A stretch of 64,000 bases of DNA from JALHSW01 sp963720675 (GCA_963720675.1 CAVRGH010000005.1:62001-126000), one strand, 5' to 3'; shown: positions 1 through 8,525, counted from the stretch's first letter. The notes: generated from the letters alone by a model not told the origin. Program-made: numbers and translations.

Positions 1-672
1 GGCGATGCGCGCCAGACGAACGAGATCCGGAACCAGGGCCTCAACACGATCGCCACCGGGCCGTTCCCCCCCGACAGCCCGGCGTTCGTCAAGAACAACA
101 CGCGCATCCACAACGTGAAGCAGGCCAAGAAGCTCAACGCGCAGTACGAGCAGGCGCACGGCGAGCCGATCTCGTTCGAGTACCTCACCCAACCCGAGCC
201 CGAGACCGTCGCGATCGCCCAGCTCTTGAAGGAGCAGGAGGCCCAGGCCGGCATCAACGTGACGATCCGGACGGTCGACCAGTCGACGCTCATCAACGAG
301 GCGATCGCCGGGAGCTTCCAGGCCGCAGGCTTCCGCAACCACCCGGGTGGCGACCCCGACACCAACTACAACTGGTGGCACAGCGGCTCGCCCGTGAACT
401 TCGGGCGCATCGACGACCCGGAGATCGACCGCCTCCTCGACGAGGGGCGCTCCGAGCCCGACGCTGCCAAGCGCGTTGCGATCTACCGCGACCTGAACAA
501 GCGCTTCAGCAAGGAGCTCTACAACCTGTGGAGCTGGTACACGTTGTGGGCCGTGGCGTACCAGAACGACATCAAGGGCGTGGCCGGCCCGCCGCTGCCC
601 GATGGCGGCGGACGCCCGTTCCCGTTGTTCGCCGGCGTGATCCCGGTGCTCGGGATCTCGAAGAGCGGCTGA
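1..672 (+). CDS. ABC transporter substrate-binding protein, family 5 (C-terminal part)
   Basis: The reading frame is open from the first base, so the N-terminus lies outside the window. The visible 223 residues look like the C-terminal lobe of an extracellular solute-binding protein family 5 (peptide/nickel/oligopeptide type): a stretch with HPGGDPDTNYNWW, then IDDPEIDRLLDEGR and a helix (AKRVAIYRDLNKRFSKE), which match the family's conserved 'DP..N...W' and 'D.LLD.A....D...R...Y' regions. The family binds peptides or other solutes outside the membrane and delivers them to an ABC permease. No permease or ATPase gene follows; the next gene is convergent on the minus strand, so any transport operon must lie upstream. 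The exact ligand cannot be inferred. Confidence 0.85.
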   Translation, partial: GDARQTNEIRNQGLNTIATGPFPPDSPAFVKNNTRIHNVKQAKKLNAQYEQAHGEPISFEYLTQPEPETVAIAQLLKEQEAQAGINVTIRTVDQSTLINEAIAGSFQAAGFRNHPGGDPDTNYNWWHSGSPVNFGRIDDPEIDRLLDEGRSEPDAAKRVAIYRDLNKRFSKELYNLWSWYTLWAVAYQNDIKGVAGPPLPDGGGRPFPLFAGVIPVLGISKSG

Positions 673-676
673 GGGA

Positions 677-1570
677 TCAGGCGGGGACCGAGGCGACGAG
701 TTCCTCGCTGACCGCCCAGAGACGGGCCGCGATCGCGTCGTCCTGCGCGAGCTTCGTCGGCGTCGATGGCGCGCACTTGTAGTAGTAGCCACCGGTTGCG
801 CCGTCGACATCGGGGCTCGACGACAGCCAGATCGACGTACGGGCACCCTTCTCCGGGCTGATGGCCGCCGGTCGGGCGATGACCATCGCGAGCTCGCCGA
901 GGCGGCCGCCGTCGCCGTCACGACCGAAGCGGCTCGCGACGAACCCGGGGTGCAACGCGTTCACCGTGACTGCGGACGGGTCGAGCCGGCGCGCGAGCTC
1001 GCGCGTGAAGTAGATGTTGGCGAGCTTCGTCTTGCCGTACACGCGGAACGGCTTGTACGACCGCTCGGACTGGAGGTCGTCGAAGTCGAGTCCGTTGCCC
1101 ACGTGCTTGTGCGCGTGCGATGAGACCACGACGATCCGGGCCGGTGCGCTGGCACGGAGGCGATCGAGGAGCAGCGACGTCAGGAAGAACGTGCCGAGGT
1201 GGTTCACCCCGAACGTCATCTCGAAGCCGTCGTCGGTGACGGCCGGGTACTGCTGGACCAGCCCCGCGTTGTTGACCAACACGTCGAGGCGGTCGTACTC
1301 GGTGAGGAACTGCTCGCTGAAGCCGCGGATCGACGCGAAGCTCGCGAGGTCGAGTGGGAGCACGTCGACGGCATCGGAACCGGAACGGGCGCGGATGTCG
1401 GCGAGCGCATCAGCGCCGCGCGTGGCGTCACGAGAGGTGAACACGACGCGTGCGCCGGCGCGTGCGAGCCCCACCGCGGTCTCCTTGCCGACGCCGGCGT
1501 TGCCGCCGGTGATCAGTACGAGCTTGCCGTCGAGGGAGCCGTCGTCCGGTGGGTCGTACGCGGGAGACAT
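677..1570 (-). CDS. Short-chain dehydrogenase/reductase (retinol dehydrogenase-like)
   Basis: 297-residue SDR. The Rossmann nucleotide-binding motif TGGNAGVGKE is near residue 21, NNAG near residue 100, the catalytic Ser within VVVSSHAH, and the YxxxK motif in VYGKTKLAN. The length and the 'GKTKLAN' box fit the 'extended classical' SDRs related to WW-domain oxidoreductase and retinol dehydrogenases, which use NADP(H) to oxidise or reduce alcohols and ketones. The substrate is unknown. ATG start; on the minus strand TAGCCT stands 6 nt before it, the leaderless-type start spacing seen across this window. It ends 5 bp from the stop of the convergent solute-binding gene. Confidence 0.88.
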   Translation of the reverse strand: MSPAYDPPDDGSLDGKLVLITGGNAGVGKETAVGLARAGARVVFTSRDATRGADALADIRARSGSDAVDVLPLDLASFASIRGFSEQFLTEYDRLDVLVNNAGLVQQYPAVTDDGFEMTFGVNHLGTFFLTSLLLDRLRASAPARIVVVSSHAHKHVGNGLDFDDLQSERSYKPFRVYGKTKLANIYFTRELARRLDPSAVTVNALHPGFVASRFGRDGDGGRLGELAMVIARPAAISPEKGARTSIWLSSSPDVDGATGGYYYKCAPSTPTKLAQDDAIAARLWAVSEELVASVPA

Positions 1571-1621
1571 GCGCGCAGGCTAGCCCCGCGCCCGGTGCGT
1601 CCCGCTGGGTACGGTGGGCGC

Positions 1622-2464
1622 ATGGATGAGTTGTCGGGCCGGGTTGCAGTGGTGACGGGTGGCGCGAGCGGGATCGGGCGCGCGCTCGCAGAGCGTTTCC
1701 TGCGCGAGGGCATGCGGGTCGTGCTCGCCGACGTCGAGGAGGGCGCGCTCGGCGCGACCGCCGAGGCGCTCTCCGCGTCGGGAGAGGTGCTCGCGGTGGC
1801 GACCGACGTCACCGACCCCGCAGCGGTGGAACGTCTGCGCGACGCGACCGTGGAGCGGTTCGGTGTCCCGTTCGTCGTGTGCAACAACGCCGGCGTCGGT
1901 GGGCTCGGCGACATGGTCTGGGACGGCCCGCTCGCGACCTGGGACTGGGTGCTCGGCGTGAACCTCTACGGCGTGCTCCACGGGATCCGAGCCTTCGTGC
2001 CGCTGCTCCTCGATGCCGACGCCGGCCACATCGTGAACACCGCCTCGTTGGCCGCCCTCCAAGGTGCGCCGGGCATGGGCCCGTACTGCACGTCGAAGCA
2101 CGCAGTGCTCGGGATGTCGGAGTCGCTCCAGCACGAGCTCACGTTGCAGGGCTCCCAGGTGCGAGTGCACGTGCTCGCTCCCGGGTTCCTCAAGACCGGG
2201 ATCCACGAGTCGGAGCGGAACTGGCCCGCGCACCTCGATCCGCTGCCCGAACGCGACGAGGACACGTCGCGGGTCGTGAAGGGCATCATCACCGGACTGG
2301 TCGAGGGCGGCTTGCCGCCCGAGCTGCTCGCTGACGCGTTGCTCGACGCGATGGACGACGGCCGGTTCTTCGTCACGACGCATCCCGAGCGCGCGGCCCA
2401 GTTCATGGAGCTGCGGGGAGCGACCGTGGCCGGCGGCGATCCGGTGATGACCGACTTCAACTGA
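1622..2464 (+). CDS. SDR family NAD(P)-dependent oxidoreductase
   Basis: 280 residues, starting at ATG 1622; a -10-like TACGGT lies 6 nt upstream, consistent with a leaderless transcript. The same frame is open further upstream but carries no SDR signature there. Motifs: TGGASGIGRAL (cofactor site), NNAGVGGLGD, the catalytic Ser in NTASLAALQG and YCTSKHA (YxxxK). It belongs to the classical SDR family, which reduces or oxidises a carbonyl/hydroxyl with NAD(P). Divergent from the SDR at 677-1570 with about 50 bp between them, and followed 13 bp later by an MFS transporter. This could be a small import-plus-modification unit, but the substrate is not visible. Confidence 0.88.
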   Translation: MDELSGRVAVVTGGASGIGRALAERFLREGMRVVLADVEEGALGATAEALSASGEVLAVATDVTDPAAVERLRDATVERFGVPFVVCNNAGVGGLGDMVWDGPLATWDWVLGVNLYGVLHGIRAFVPLLLDADAGHIVNTASLAALQGAPGMGPYCTSKHAVLGMSESLQHELTLQGSQVRVHVLAPGFLKTGIHESERNWPAHLDPLPERDEDTSRVVKGIITGLVEGGLPPELLADALLDAMDDGRFFVTTHPERAAQFMELRGATVAGGDPVMTDFN

Positions 2465-2477
2465 GTCCCGGCGCGCG

Positions 2478-3784
2478 ATGACCGAGACCTTCGCGCCAGG
2501 CGGCCGGAGCTGGCCGCACGCGCTCCGCTCGTTCGCGTCGCGCGACTTCCGACTGCTGTGGTTCGCCGCAATCGTGTCGAGCAGCGGCACGCAGATGCAG
2601 CTCGCCGCGCTCGGCTGGGTCGTCGCCCTGCTGACGGGGAGCGCGGCGAAGGTCGGGTTGATCGCCTTCGCCGGGGTGATCCCGCTCGTGATCCTGAGTC
2701 CGGTCGGTGGCTCGTTCGCCGACCGCTTCCCGCGGCGGAAGGTCCTGCTGATCACCCAGACGGTGCAGATGGTGCAGGCGTTCGTCCTCTGGGGGACCTG
2801 GGTGGCCGGGATGCGCTCGTTCTGGTTGCTCTTCGCGCTCGCGATGGTGGGTGGGATCACCGCGGCGTTGAACGCTCCGGTGTGGCAGGCGTTCATCCCC
2901 TCGCTCGTGCCGCGTCGCGACCTCCCGAACGCGGTGATGCTCAATTCGACACAGTTCAACATCTCGAAGGCGCTGGGGCCCGTGGTCGCCGGGCTGCTGT
3001 TGGTCAACACGGCGGGCGCGAGCTGGTGCTTCCTGCTGAACGCGTTCAGCTTTGCGTTCGTGCTCGTCGCCCTGTTGATGATGCACGGGCCTGCGCCGGG
3101 TGCGGTCGCCCCGGTCGTCGGGCGCGGCGGGTACTGGCGCGACTTCACGGAGGGGCTGGCCTACGTCCGGCGCGAACCCGGGTTGCGCACTGCGATCGGC
3201 ACGAATGCGTTCACCGCGTTCGTGAGCCAACCGATCGTCCCGCTGATCCCCGTGATCGCGCTCGAGATGTTCGACGCGACCGCGGTCCAGTACGGACTCC
3301 TCGCGAGCGCGTTCGGCCTCGGCGCGATCCTCGGCGCAGTCATCCTGGGGCGGCTCGACGGTCGGCGGCTCCCGAGCGTCATCCTGTCCATCGGTTTCCT
3401 CGTCTACACCGGCTTCGTCGTCGCGCTCGGGCTCGCGCCGCGTTCGGCGCCGGCATCGTCGCCCTCGTCGGCGTCGGGGCCGGGTTCCTGATGGTCATCG
3501 CCACCAACAACAGCTGCATCCAGCACCTGTCGTCCGACGCGATGCGCGGACGGGTGATGGGCATCTGGCTGACGAGCTTCGGGCTCTTCAACCCGCTCGG
3601 CGTCCTGGTGCAGGGGATCCTGGCCGACGCGATCGGCATCCGGGTCGTGCTCGTGATCGACGGCGTGCTCCTCGGGCTGTTCCTCGCGTGGGCCCGCGCG
3701 AAGAGCCTGTTGCGACGCCTCGACACCGAGGAGGCGACGACCAACCTCAACGTCGGCCCCGTCGACCCCGAGGAGAACGCCTGA
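2478..3784 (+). pseudogene. MFS transporter, broken by one frameshift
   Basis: Begins at ATG 2478. The first ~320 residues give about nine membrane helices and the MFS loop 2-3 signature (GGSFADRFPRRKVL). The frame then runs into a Ser/Pro-rich tail and stops at 3491. The missing end (GVGAGFLMVIATNNSCIQ..., then GILADAIGIRVVLVIDG) is found one frame back and runs to 3784. Joining the two frames near 3430-3450 restores a normal ~435-residue MFS protein of the EntS/DUF894 type. The shift equals loss of a single base in a G/C-rich stretch, so either a recent inactivation or a sequence error. It follows the SDR by 13 bp and so is probably co-transcribed. Confidence 0.8.
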
Positions 3785-3795
3785 GCGTCAGACCC

Positions 3796-3855
3796 CCGGC
3801 TTCTTGGCACGCTGACGTCGCGCATATGCGCGCTGCGAACGTGCCAAGAAGCCGG
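3796..3855. terminator. Bidirectional hairpin between convergent genes
   Basis: A perfect 15-bp inverted repeat (CCGGCTTCTTGGCAC at 3796-3810 and its complement at 3841-3855) encloses a 30-nt loop that itself contains a 14-bp palindrome (CGCGCATATGCGCG, 3819-3832). It lies between the MFS gene and the minus-strand ferredoxin gene, where both would need a terminator. There is no T-run on either side, so termination is inferred from position and symmetry. Confidence 0.6.
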
Positions 3856-3866
3856 TAGCAGGGGTG

Positions 3867-4058
3867 CTACGGGGTGATGGTGATCGCGCGCTCGGGGCAG
3901 TTGGCCTCGCCGGCGCGGGCCTGCTCCTCGAGGTCGGGCGGCACGTCGGTGACGAGCAGCTCGCAGTGGCCCCGGTCGTCGGGGGCGTAGACGTCGGGCG
4001 CGAGCGCGTAGCAGCGGCCGTGGCCGACGCAGGCGTCCGAGTCGACGGCGACCTTCAC
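3867..4058 (-). CDS. Small 3Fe-4S type ferredoxin, P450 partner
   Basis: 63 residues. Pattern C-x2-H-x2-C early (CVGHGRC) and CPERAI near the end: three cluster cysteines with His replacing the usual second Cys, typical of actinobacterial ferredoxins that carry a 3Fe-4S (or labile 4Fe-4S) cluster. It delivers electrons to a cytochrome P450. The GTG start overlaps the P450 stop codon as GTGA, so the two are translationally coupled. No ferredoxin reductase is encoded nearby, so electrons must come from a reductase elsewhere. Most of the protein is acidic, as expected for docking to a P450. Confidence 0.93.
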   Translation of the reverse strand: MKVAVDSDACVGHGRCYALAPDVYAPDDRGHCELLVTDVPPDLEEQARAGEANCPERAITITP

Positions 4059-5275
4059 GCGGCGCCTCCGGCGGTGGCCGGGCTGAACACGAGCGGAAGG
4101 TGCTCGACCGCGCGCAGCCCGTCGGCGTACACGAGCGTCGTGCCGGTCGGGAGCTCGTAGTCGGGCAGGCGCCGGTGCAGCTCTTCGAGCGCGACGCGCA
4201 GTTCGAGGCGGGCGAGGTGCGAGCCGAGGCACCGGTGGATGCCGCCCCCGAACGCGAGGTGACGGTTGCCCTCGCGGTGGAAGTCGACGCGCTGGGAGTC
4301 GTCGAACTCGGCGTCGTCGGTGTTCGCGGACCCGATCAGGACCGTGACCTTGGTGCCGGCTGTGTACGTCTCGCCGGCGATCTCCGTGTCGGTGGCGAGC
4401 ACCCGGCGGACGCCGGGGACCGGCGTCTCCCAACGCAGGAGCTCCTCGACCGCGGCGGGGATCAACGACGGGTCGGCGACGAGCTGTGCGCGGTGCTCCG
4501 GGTGCTGGGCGAGGTACGCCACGCTGCAGGTGAGCGTCGCGGTGACGGTGTCGAGCCCCGCGATGAGGAACAGGAAGCAGATGTCGAGGATGTCCTCGTC
4601 GGTGAGCCGGTGGCCGTCGACCTCGGCGCCGAGCAGCCGGGTGATGAGGTCGTCGCGCGGTTCCACGCGGCGGGCGTCGATCACCGGCTGGAAGTAGTCG
4701 TAGATCTCCTGCGCCGCGCGCTTGCGGACCCGGTCGGCTTCGCGCCCGACCATCCCGGGCGGGCGGATGATGTCGTCCTTGATCCGCAGGAAGCGCGGGA
4801 GATCGTCCTGGGGGAGACCGAGCAGCGCGAGGAACACCGTGCAGGGCAGCGGCACTGCGAATGCGTTGCTGAACTCGACCTCGCCGTCGGCGATGAACGC
4901 GTCCACCAGCTCGTTGGTGAGCCGACGGACCTCGGCCTCGAGCTGCGCGACTTCCCGCGGCGCGAAGAGGGGGTCGAGCAGCTTGCGGTACTTGAGGTGG
5001 TCGGGTGGGTCGATCTGCAGCGGGATCAGGGGCCGCACGTTGCCGAGCGCGATCGCATCCATGTCGGAGGAGAACGTCTCTGCGGTGCGCAGCGCCTCCA
5101 TCACCGTGTCGTGCCGCGTGAGGAGCACCGAGTCGTCGGTGCGGATCACCGCCGAGTGCTCGCGCATCATCTGGTAGACGGGCTGCGGGCACGCCGACAT
5201 GTCGTCGACGAACAGCCCGTCGCCGAGGCTCGGGGTGCCGATGGGAGGAGTCTCGGGGTACGCGGCGTCAGCCAT
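4055..5275 (-). CDS. Cytochrome P450
   Basis: 406 residues from ATG 5275, chosen because GGAGG lies 7 nt upstream; a TTG 21 bp earlier is also in frame. Hallmarks: I-helix oxygen-activation motif AGLDT, ExxR of the K-helix (EELLR), and the heme thiolate loop FGGGIHRCLG with the axial Cys. Class I bacterial soluble P450, which hydroxylates a hydrophobic substrate using O2 and electrons from the ferredoxin encoded immediately downstream. Substrate unknown; the operator shared with an acyl-CoA dehydrogenase gene (see 5297-5317) hints at lipid, fatty acid or steroid metabolism. Confidence 0.95.
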   Translation of the reverse strand: MADAAYPETPPIGTPSLGDGLFVDDMSACPQPVYQMMREHSAVIRTDDSVLLTRHDTVMEALRTAETFSSDMDAIALGNVRPLIPLQIDPPDHLKYRKLLDPLFAPREVAQLEAEVRRLTNELVDAFIADGEVEFSNAFAVPLPCTVFLALLGLPQDDLPRFLRIKDDIIRPPGMVGREADRVRKRAAQEIYDYFQPVIDARRVEPRDDLITRLLGAEVDGHRLTDEDILDICFLFLIAGLDTVTATLTCSVAYLAQHPEHRAQLVADPSLIPAAVEELLRWETPVPGVRRVLATDTEIAGETYTAGTKVTVLIGSANTDDAEFDDSQRVDFHREGNRHLAFGGGIHRCLGSHLARLELRVALEELHRRLPDYELPTGTTLVYADGLRAVEHLPLVFSPATAGGAA

Positions 5276-5296
5276 GGTGCGGCCTCCAGGGAGCAA

Positions 5297-5317
5297 CCTG
5301 ACGAAGCCGTCAGGGTA
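5297..5317 (-). promoter_or_regulatory. P450 promoter and palindromic operator
   Basis: CCTGAC-GAAGCC-GTCAGG (5297-5314) is a perfect palindrome with a 6-nt centre (the centre adds one more pair each side). On the minus strand the -10-like TACCCT (5317-5312) shares bases with it, so a bound protein would block RNA polymerase. The same CCTGAC-N6-GTCAGG arrangement occurs at 35949-35966 upstream of an acyl-CoA dehydrogenase gene. The shape fits a dimeric TetR-type repressor; no such regulator is encoded in this window. Confidence 0.65.
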
Positions 5318-5326
5318 GCGCCGCCC

Positions 5327-6289
5327 TCAGGCGACGAGGGGGCGGAGACGCGTCGCGAGCAGCTCGAGGTGCCGGTCGACGAGGTCGTCGGGCATCCCGG
5401 CGATGCTCGCCCAGCAGTAGACCTCCTCGAGCGGGACGCCGTCGGCGAGCGCGACGAGCCGGGCCGCGGCGTCCTCGGGGCTCAGCACCTCGAAGCGCGG
5501 CGGGCGGTCACCGCTGCCGGTCCGCCAGCGGTCGGGATCGATCGGGCGGGGCGCGTCACGCCCGGTGCCCTCCGCGCCGTACGCGTGGTAGCTGTCCCAC
5601 TGGTACGCGAGGTGCTCGCGGATGCGCGGCCACGCGGCCTCGGGGTCGTCGGCGAGCACGAAGCTCACGACACCCGCCATGCGCGCGGTCGCGGGGTCAT
5701 GACCACCCTCGACGAGGCCGGCGCGGTAGGGCTCGAGGAGCGCGCGATCGACCGACAGGAGCCCCTCGCCGAGGAGCCCGGCCCGCCGCGCACCCTGCGG
5801 CCCCTGGTAGCCCATCCAGATCGGGACCGGGTCCTGGATCGGCGGCGGCGTGACGGCCCCCTCGCGCCAGAGGCGCCGCACCTCCCGCGCGCACGCATCG
5901 GTGAGGGTGTACCGGCGCGCGATGTCGGCACCGAACGCGGCGTACTCCGGGACCCGGTATCCGGCGCCCAAGCCGAGCTCGAGTCGTCCGCCGCTGAGCA
6001 GGTCGACCACCGCGGCCTCCTCGGCCACCTGGACGGGGGGTCGGAGCGCCCCGAGGTAGACCGCGGTCCCGAGGCGGATCCGGTCCGTCACCGCGGCGAC
6101 GGCGGCGAGGAAGGTGAGGGGCTGGGGGAGGTAGCCGTCCTCGAAGAGGTGGTGCTCGGAGCACCACACCGAGTCGAGTCCCAGGCGCTCGACCTCGACG
6201 CAGCGCTCGAGGGTCCGGGCGTAGTGCTGGTCCCAGGGACGCTCCCAGCGGGGCGGGTTCCTGAGGTCGAGATAGCAGCCGACGCGCAT
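5327..6289 (-). CDS. LLM class (F420-dependent type) oxidoreductase
   Basis: 320-residue TIM-barrel protein of the bacterial luciferase-like monooxygenase superfamily: it opens with a short strand MRVGCYLDLRN, contains SVWCSEHHLFEDGY (the conserved 'EHH' box), RIRLGTAVYL and GRLELGLGAGY (the 'G...LG.G.G' cofactor-loop region). Members use FMNH2 or reduced F420. The presence of a cofC gene and a Ddn-like protein in this window makes F420 plausible here. TAGGTT stands 6 nt before the ATG, a leaderless-type start. It lies just upstream of the P450 on the same strand but is separated by the P450 operator, so it is probably transcribed separately. Confidence 0.87.
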   Translation of the reverse strand: MRVGCYLDLRNPPRWERPWDQHYARTLERCVEVERLGLDSVWCSEHHLFEDGYLPQPLTFLAAVAAVTDRIRLGTAVYLGALRPPVQVAEEAAVVDLLSGGRLELGLGAGYRVPEYAAFGADIARRYTLTDACAREVRRLWREGAVTPPPIQDPVPIWMGYQGPQGARRAGLLGEGLLSVDRALLEPYRAGLVEGGHDPATARMAGVVSFVLADDPEAAWPRIREHLAYQWDSYHAYGAEGTGRDAPRPIDPDRWRTGSGDRPPRFEVLSPEDAAARLVALADGVPLEEVYCWASIAGMPDDLVDRHLELLATRLRPLVA

Positions 6290-6404
6290 CCGCGGAACCT
6301 AACCCCCCGGTCTCCCGAGGGCTCGGCCGAAATCGAGGCGGCGCCACACCGTTGCAGGGGGCGTGACGTCGGTCGACCTGCTCGTTCCACCCCCAGATCA
6401 CGTG

Positions 6405-6487
6405 TTCGGGGCCGGTGGCGCTGTCTGCCCCGCCCCAGCCTACGGACGGCTGTCCGCCGGCCCCGAAGCGTGAATCCGGGGGGATTC
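6405..6487 (+). promoter_or_regulatory. Hairpin-rich leader upstream of the ECF sigma gene
   Basis: The 246-bp gap between the divergent LLM and sigma genes contains an 11-bp perfect inverted repeat (TTCGGGGCCGG at 6405-6415, complement at 6457-6467), with a smaller inner stem (CGGAC 6443-6447 / GTCCG 6452-6456). A second hairpin follows (GAATCC 6472-6477 / GGATTC 6482-6487), about 50 nt before the sigma ATG. Role unknown: it could be an operator or a structured 5' UTR. Nothing else recognisable was seen in the gap. Confidence 0.4.
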
Positions 6488-6535
6488 GAGTCGGGCTTCC
6501 ACGGCGAGGATCGCAATCGGCGAGACTGAGAGGCG

Positions 6536-7135
6536 ATGGGGCGAGCCGAAGCGTTGCAGCAGCATTCCGAGGATCCCGACTTGCCCGACGACGGCGAGCT
6601 CGTCGTCCGCGCGCGGCGTGACCCGGGCGCGTTCGGCGCGTTGTACCGCCGCTACGTCGACCGCATCTACTCCTTCGCACACCGACGGACCTGGAACCGC
6701 GAGTCCGCCGAGGACGTCACCGCGGCGACCTTCGAGCGCGCCTACCGAAACCTCGATCGGTTCGATCCCTCGGGCGCCGGCTTCGGGCCGTGGCTGTTCC
6801 GGATCGCCGCCAACGAGCTCGTCGACCACTACCGACGCGAAGGTCGCTCCAAGACCCGGCGGGGACAGCGCGCCCTGCGCGCCCTCGCCGACGAGGCGAC
6901 GATCGACGACCACGACTCCCTCGAGCGCGAGGAAGACGTCGATCAGATGCTCGAGGCGCTCACCACGCTGCGCCCGCGCTACCAGCAGGTCCTCACACTC
7001 CGGTACCTCGGCGGCCTCAGCCCCGACGACGCGGCCAAGGCCATGGGGTGCTCGAAGCCGGTGCTCGCGGTGACGCTCCACCGCGCGCTCAGCGCGCTCA
7101 AGCGGTCGTACGAGCGCGGTGGGGGCACACGATGA
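6536..7135 (+). CDS. ECF RNA polymerase sigma factor
   Basis: 199 residues. Sigma region 2 runs about residues 20-95 (FGALYRRYVDRIYSFAHRRT, then ESAEDVTAATFERAY, the core-binding and -10 recognition helices, and GFGPWLFRIAANELVDHYRR). Region 4 is about 135-190 (LTTLRPRYQQVLTLRYLGGLSPDDAAKAMGCSKPVLAVTLHRAL), the helix-turn-helix that reads the -35. Group 4 (ECF) sigma factors direct RNA polymerase to stress or envelope genes and are normally held by an anti-sigma protein. The stop overlaps the next start as ATGA, so the downstream membrane protein is translationally coupled and is the likely regulator. Confidence 0.93.
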   Translation: MGRAEALQQHSEDPDLPDDGELVVRARRDPGAFGALYRRYVDRIYSFAHRRTWNRESAEDVTAATFERAYRNLDRFDPSGAGFGPWLFRIAANELVDHYRREGRSKTRRGQRALRALADEATIDDHDSLEREEDVDQMLEALTTLRPRYQQVLTLRYLGGLSPDDAAKAMGCSKPVLAVTLHRALSALKRSYERGGGTR

Positions 7136-7812
7136 GGCCCCGCACCCCCAGGGTCTCCCGACGCGCGATGCGCGACCTGCTCCTCGAGGCCGCGACCCGC
7201 CCCGTCCCCGAGCCACGCTCCACCTTCCTGGGTGCACTCGACGCGCACCTGGCCGCCCAGGCCCCGCCCGGGCGCCTGGTCGCGCTGCCGCGCCGCGTGC
7301 GACGGTCGCGCGTGCCGGCAGTCCTCACCGGTGTCGCGGCAGCCGCGGCAGCAGCAGTGCTCGTGGGCGCGCTCACGGGGGTGTACGGCCGAGGCGCCGA
7401 GGACCGGGCCCTCGCGCTCGCCGTCGCGGTCGACACCACCGTCCAGCTCCCCGACGGGAGTCTCGTCACCGGCGCCCGAGGGCTGGACCTGCCCGACGGC
7501 ACCGTCGTCCGCACCGGGCCGAACGGTCGCTGCTCGGCCGGCGACGTGGACCTCGGTCCGGGCATCGAAGCGCTCGTCGACTCGGGCCGGCTCCGCCTCC
7601 GCTCGGCCCCGCCCGACGCCGCCGCGGCCGATCCGGTTCCCGGCGTTGCGACCGAGAACTCTGCGTTCCCCGGCGTGCCCGTCTCGGTGCCGTTGGTCGT
7701 CCCGAGCACCACCACGCCGACGACCCGACCGTCGAGCACCGCCAGGCTCCCGAGCGGTCACCTCAGTCCGGGGCCGGACGCGGAGCCCGTCGGCTCGGGC
7801 CGGAGCCACTGA
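7132..7812 (+). CDS. Membrane-anchored FecR-like putative anti-sigma protein
   Basis: 226 residues. About 60 N-terminal residues are basic and presumably cytoplasmic, followed by one strongly hydrophobic Ala/Val helix (roughly residues 63-85). An extracytoplasmic part then contains short repeated phrases 'DTTVQLPDGS' and 'GLDLPDGTVVRT', typical of the FecR domain fold. The C-terminal third is a low-complexity Pro/Thr/Ser tail, probably unstructured in the cell wall. Position directly after an ECF sigma with a 4-bp overlap, plus the topology, suggests an anti-sigma factor. The usual zinc-binding HxxxCxxC motif is absent, so this would be a non-ZAS type. Function is inferred, not seen. Confidence 0.7.
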   Translation: MRPRTPRVSRRAMRDLLLEAATRPVPEPRSTFLGALDAHLAAQAPPGRLVALPRRVRRSRVPAVLTGVAAAAAAAVLVGALTGVYGRGAEDRALALAVAVDTTVQLPDGSLVTGARGLDLPDGTVVRTGPNGRCSAGDVDLGPGIEALVDSGRLRLRSAPPDAAAADPVPGVATENSAFPGVPVSVPLVVPSTTTPTTRPSSTARLPSGHLSPGPDAEPVGSGRSH

Positions 7813-7880
7813 GACCGACGCCCCGGGGAGTGGGGAAATCCCGCTCAACCTCGTCCGGAGGTCGGTCGATCACCCGAACC

Positions 7881-8525
7881 ATGCTCAAGCACCCTCGGCG
7901 ACACGTCCTCCTCTCGTGCGCGCTCGCCGCGCTCGTCGTGGTGGGCGCGGCATGCGTCCCGCCGGCCGCGCCGGCCGGCCGCGTGCCGATCATGGGTGCG
8001 TCCGCGTTGACCCCACTCCAGCTGTGGTCATGGTTCACCGGGCGTTCGCCGCAGCCGTCGGGACCGTACGCCGCGTCGGTCGATCCCGCGACCCTGGCCC
8101 ATCTCTACGTGACCGAAGGCGCCGCCGAGGGCGTGGCCGGCGACGTCGCGTTCATCCAGGGGATCGTCGAGACCGGCTGGTACCGATTCACCGGTTCGGT
8201 GCCCGCGTGGAAGAACAACTTCGCCGGCATCGGCGCCACCGACACCAACCCGGCGCCCGCGTCCTTCCCCGACGCGCGCACCGGCGTGCGGGCTCAGATC
8301 CAGCACCTGCGCGCGTACGGAGATGCGAGCGCGGGATCGTGCACGATCCCGCCGCTGCACAACCCGTGCGTCGACCCACGGTTCAACCTCGTGGCGCCGA
8401 AGGGCAAGGCCCCGACCTGGAACGTGATGGGGAACGGGAACTGGGCGTCGTCGACGACCTACGCGTCGTCGATCCTTCGCCTCTACAACGAGGCGCGCTC
8501 CTTCAACGGTCTTCCTCCCGCCTGA
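7881..8525 (+). CDS. Lipoprotein with glucosaminidase-type peptidoglycan domain
   Basis: 214 residues. Signal peptide with a short basic N-terminus (MLKHPRRH), a hydrophobic core and lipobox VGAAC, so Cys near residue 23 should be lipidated and the protein anchored outside the membrane. The rest matches the mannosyl-glycoprotein endo-beta-N-acetylglucosaminidase fold: GVAGDVAFIQGIVETGWY (catalytic Glu of the 'ETGW' type), NNFAGIGATD, and FPDARTGVRAQIQHLRAY. Likely cleaves or binds cell-wall glycan. It lies downstream of the sigma/anti-sigma pair and could be a target of it. Its last 23 bp overlap the 3' end of the convergent phosphatase gene. Confidence 0.88.
   Translation: MLKHPRRHVLLSCALAALVVVGAACVPPAAPAGRVPIMGASALTPLQLWSWFTGRSPQPSGPYAASVDPATLAHLYVTEGAAEGVAGDVAFIQGIVETGWYRFTGSVPAWKNNFAGIGATDTNPAPASFPDARTGVRAQIQHLRAYGDASAGSCTIPPLHNPCVDPRFNLVAPKGKAPTWNVMGNGNWASSTTYASSILRLYNEARSFNGLPPA

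Noticed and set aside
1199..1621. An N-terminal extension of the SDR at 1622
   Set aside because: The upstream part of the open frame is antisense to the SDR at 677-1570 and lacks fold motifs; the -10 spacing and the TGGASGIG motif favour ATG 1622.
4100..6529. An 809-codon plus-strand open frame opposite the P450 and LLM genes
   Set aside because: High GC leaves antisense frames open; the translation is low-complexity Arg/Glu/Val without motifs, whereas the minus strand has clear P450 and LLM signatures.
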